From positions 357,470 through 421,469 of the forward strand of contig NZ_KI421509.1 in assembly GCF_000473225.1 (NCBI RefSeq): DNA of 64,000 nt, read 5' to 3'. The stretch is from Sedimentitalea nanhaiensis DSM 24252. Its GTDB lineage: Bacteria > Pseudomonadota > Alphaproteobacteria > Rhodobacterales > Rhodobacteraceae. The notes under the pieces were generated by a model that had not been told where the DNA came from, made no database searches, and was given only the letters and a program-made list of their open reading frames with translations. The stretch's first letter is position 1. Every line of letters begins with the position of its first letter. The position numbers were made by a program, and so were the translations under genes. This document shows, in pieces, positions 62,441 through 64,000 of this stretch.

Positions 62441-63577
62441 ATGAATGGGGCTGTGAGAAGATCGGGGCGGCGCGCCGGACCTTTGGTCGCCGTTGGGATG
62501 ATGTCGGGCACTTCGCTGGATGGGGTCGATGCGGCGGTGCTGACCACCGACGGGCACAGGATTTCTGCCTTCGGTCCCAGTCGCTATCGCGCCTATGACG
62601 ACAATGAACGCGGCGTGCTGCGCAGTGCATTGGGCAAATGGCAGGGACCCGAGGTCGACGCCGCCAGCGCTGTGGTCAACCGGGTGCATGCCGAGGTTCT
62701 TGATGGGTTCGCGGGGCTGGATCTGGTGGGGTTTCACGGTCAGACCCTGGCGCATGAGCCGCGCGGTCGCGGAACCTTGCAGGTCGGCGATGGCGCAGCC
62801 TTGGCGCAGGGCTGCGGTGTGCCGGTGGTCTGGGATTTTCGCAGCGACGATGTGGCGATGGGCGGAGAAGGCGCGCCGTTGGCGCCGTTCTTTCATTTTG
62901 CGGCCGCCAAATATATCGGAGCGACCGAGCCGCTGTGTTTTCTCAACCTGGGCGGGGTCGGGAACCTGACCTATGTGGATCCTGGGTTTGATGCGCCCGA
63001 GGAACCGGGGGCGCTGCTGGCGTTTGACACCGGTCCGGCGAATGCGCCGGTCGACGACCTGATGTCGGCGCGGTTGGGGCAGGCCATGGACAAGGGAGGA
63101 GCCTTGGCGGCGCAGGGCACGGTGGAAAACGGTGCGCTGGAACTGTTCCTGTCCGAATCGTACTTTGCAAGAATACCTCCTAAATCATTGGACAGAAACG
63201 ATTTTTCAGAGATGATCCAATTGGTGCGCGAGTTGAGCGACGCCAATGCCGCCGCCACGCTGACCGCGATGAGCGCCGCCGCCGTCATGCAGGGTATGGC
63301 GCATTGCCCGACGCCCCCGGCGCGGCTGTTGGTGACGGGGGGCGGTCGGCACAATCCGGTGTTGATGGAAATGCTGCGCGTTGCGCTGGACTGTCCGGTG
63401 CAGCCGGTCGAGGCGGTCGGATTGGATGGCGATATGCTGGAAGCGCAGGCGTTTGCCTTTCTGGCGGTGCGGGTGGCGCACGGGTTGCCGACGTCCTGTC
63501 CGGGAACGACAGGTGTCGGGGCTGCGGTCGGAGGTGGTGTGATCAGCCGACCGCAACCGGCGGGCACGCTGGCCTGA
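62441..63577 (+). CDS. anmK: Anhydro-N-acetylmuramic acid kinase
   Basis: A 378-residue ASKHA-fold sugar kinase. The ATP-binding [17 protein letters not shown] and [15 protein letters not shown] motifs are present, with [14 protein letters not shown] as the catalytic region. It phosphorylates 1,6-anhydroMurNAc with ring opening, acting after NagZ in peptidoglycan recycling. Start 62441 has AAAGG upstream. A short AT-rich patch (63165-63210) inside the gene has different codon use from its neighbours, without breaking the frame. Confidence 0.94.
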   Translation: MNGAVRRSGRRAGPLVAVGMMSGTSLDGVDAAVLTTDGHRISAFGPSRYRAYDDNERGVLRSALGKWQGPEVDAASAVVNRVHAEVLDGFAGLDLVGFHGQTLAHEPRGRGTLQVGDGAALAQGCGVPVVWDFRSDDVAMGGEGAPLAPFFHFAAAKYIGATEPLCFLNLGGVGNLTYVDPGFDAPEEPGALLAFDTGPANAPVDDLMSARLGQAMDKGGALAAQGTVENGALELFLSESYFARIPPKSLDRNDFSEMIQLVRELSDANAAATLTAMSAAAVMQGMAHCPTPPARLLVTGGGRHNPVLMEMLRVALDCPVQPVEAVGLDGDMLEAQAFAFLAVRVAHGLPTSCPGTTGVGAAVGGGVISRPQPAGTLA

Positions 63578-63722
63578 GTGTGGCTTCGGAATTCGGCGTA
63601 ATCCAAAGGAGCGCGCAGACGCGCGCACGCGATGTATTGTCTGTCGCGTGGCGAAGGCGCCTGGCCCGCTCCATGGGCTTGTGGGCTATGGCAATCGGGC
63701 GGAATGTGCCTATGTTCGCCAC

Positions 63723-64000
63723 ATGAGCATAATGATCCCTTTCGACAACACCTATGCCCGGCTGCCGACGGCATTTTTCGCGGCCCAGTCGCCCGACCCG
63801 GTCAGAGCCCCGCGTCTTGTCGCGTTTAACGAAGATCTGGCAAGGCTGCTGGCAATAGCACCAGGAGAAACCGGGGAAATGGCGCAGATCTTTGCCGGCA
63901 ATCAGGTGCCGGAGGGGGCCGCGCCGCTGGCCCAGCTGTATGCGGGACATCAGTTCGGGCAGTACAATCCGCAACTGGGCGATGGGCGCGCGGTTCTGTT
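63723..64000 (+). CDS. selO: SelO-like protein AMPylator, N-terminal part
   Basis: The first 92 codons are present: MSIMIPFDNTYARLPTAFFA, and YAGHQFGQYNPQLGDGRAVL at the window edge, the hallmark glycine-rich segment of SelO (YdiU) pseudokinases, which transfer AMP to Ser/Thr/Tyr of client proteins. The C-terminal Cys or Sec cannot be seen. Start could be ATG 63723 or 63732. The 145 bp before it hold no other gene. Confidence 0.9.
   Translation, partial: MSIMIPFDNTYARLPTAFFAAQSPDPVRAPRLVAFNEDLARLLAIAPGETGEMAQIFAGNQVPEGAAPLAQLYAGHQFGQYNPQLGDGRAVL

Overview
The window reads as a chromosomal segment of a marine-type Rhodobacteraceae (Roseobacter-group alphaproteobacterium). The basis is high GC, lineage-typical gene blocks (pgk-fda-ftsB-pdhABC; dgt-argS-SPOR-nagZ-scpA-scpB; yceD-rpmF-plsX-fabH-ihfA-merR), a DksA with a single cysteine, a double-length dCTP deaminase, and an alphaproteobacterial SAM-II riboswitch ahead of metZ. 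The genus cannot be fixed from sequence alone.

About 1-7.1 kb is an accessory region. It opens with a stack of broken mobile elements: an IS21-like end, a 5' piece of an IS6 transposase, a middle piece of an IS5 transposase, and an inverted C-terminal piece of a serine-recombinase-like protein. After these come an intact class C beta-lactamase, a small exported LptA-like protein, a CatB/Vat-type xenobiotic acetyltransferase, a flavodoxin-like protein and an AhpD-like protein. A fused pair of half-genes (AraC regulator and MFS efflux pump, both missing their 5' ends) closes the region. A second small scar, with an IS3 orfA stub beside an integrase N-terminus, lies between guaB and metZ at 12.8-13.1 kb.

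From about 7.4 kb on, most of the window is core genome. 7.4-15.7 kb: DUF2235 hydrolase, RACo-like ASKHA protein, guaB, SAM-II-controlled metZ, cysE. 15.7-22.2 kb (minus strand): pyruvate dehydrogenase genes, an FtsB-like gene, class I aldolase and phosphoglycerate kinase; the lipoyl domains of pdhB and pdhC are copies of one ~250-bp DNA repeat. 22.3-26.8 kb: tandem cytoplasmic and periplasmic cyclophilins, an overlapping bactofilin/M23 peptidase pair, an ~0.8-kb gene-free stretch and a YbaK-type deacylase. 26.9-31.7 kb: glnE and an overlapping chain to a PIN-domain gene. 31.7-36.9 kb (minus): M48 protease and a MoxR / GNAT / DUF2927 lipoprotein / small membrane protein / VWA block. 37-41.1 kb: dksA, an FAD monooxygenase, xthA, and a small repeat-bearing protein next to a conserved all-helical protein of unknown function. 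41.1-49.6 kb: erpA, dgt, argS, a SPOR protein, nagZ, scpAB and a coiled-coil membrane protein. 49.6-56 kb: dcd, tRNA-Pro, merR, ihfA, fabH, plsX, rpmF, yceD, bamE. 56-64 kb: olsB, an ABC-F ATPase, maa, an SDR, a FemAB-like acyltransferase, a 45-residue membrane peptide, tyrS, anmK and the start of selO.

The best leads for undescribed biology are the small LFSSGS-repeat protein with its helical neighbour (39.8-41.1 kb), the five-gene MoxR/VWA block, and the coiled-coil membrane protein at 48.4 kb. Regulatory elements readable from sequence are the SAM-II attenuator, an exact IHF consensus upstream of ihfA, LacI-type dyads upstream of fda and pdhA, a TetR-like dyad upstream of the SDR gene, and a 10-bp-arm dyad at 60.96 kb.
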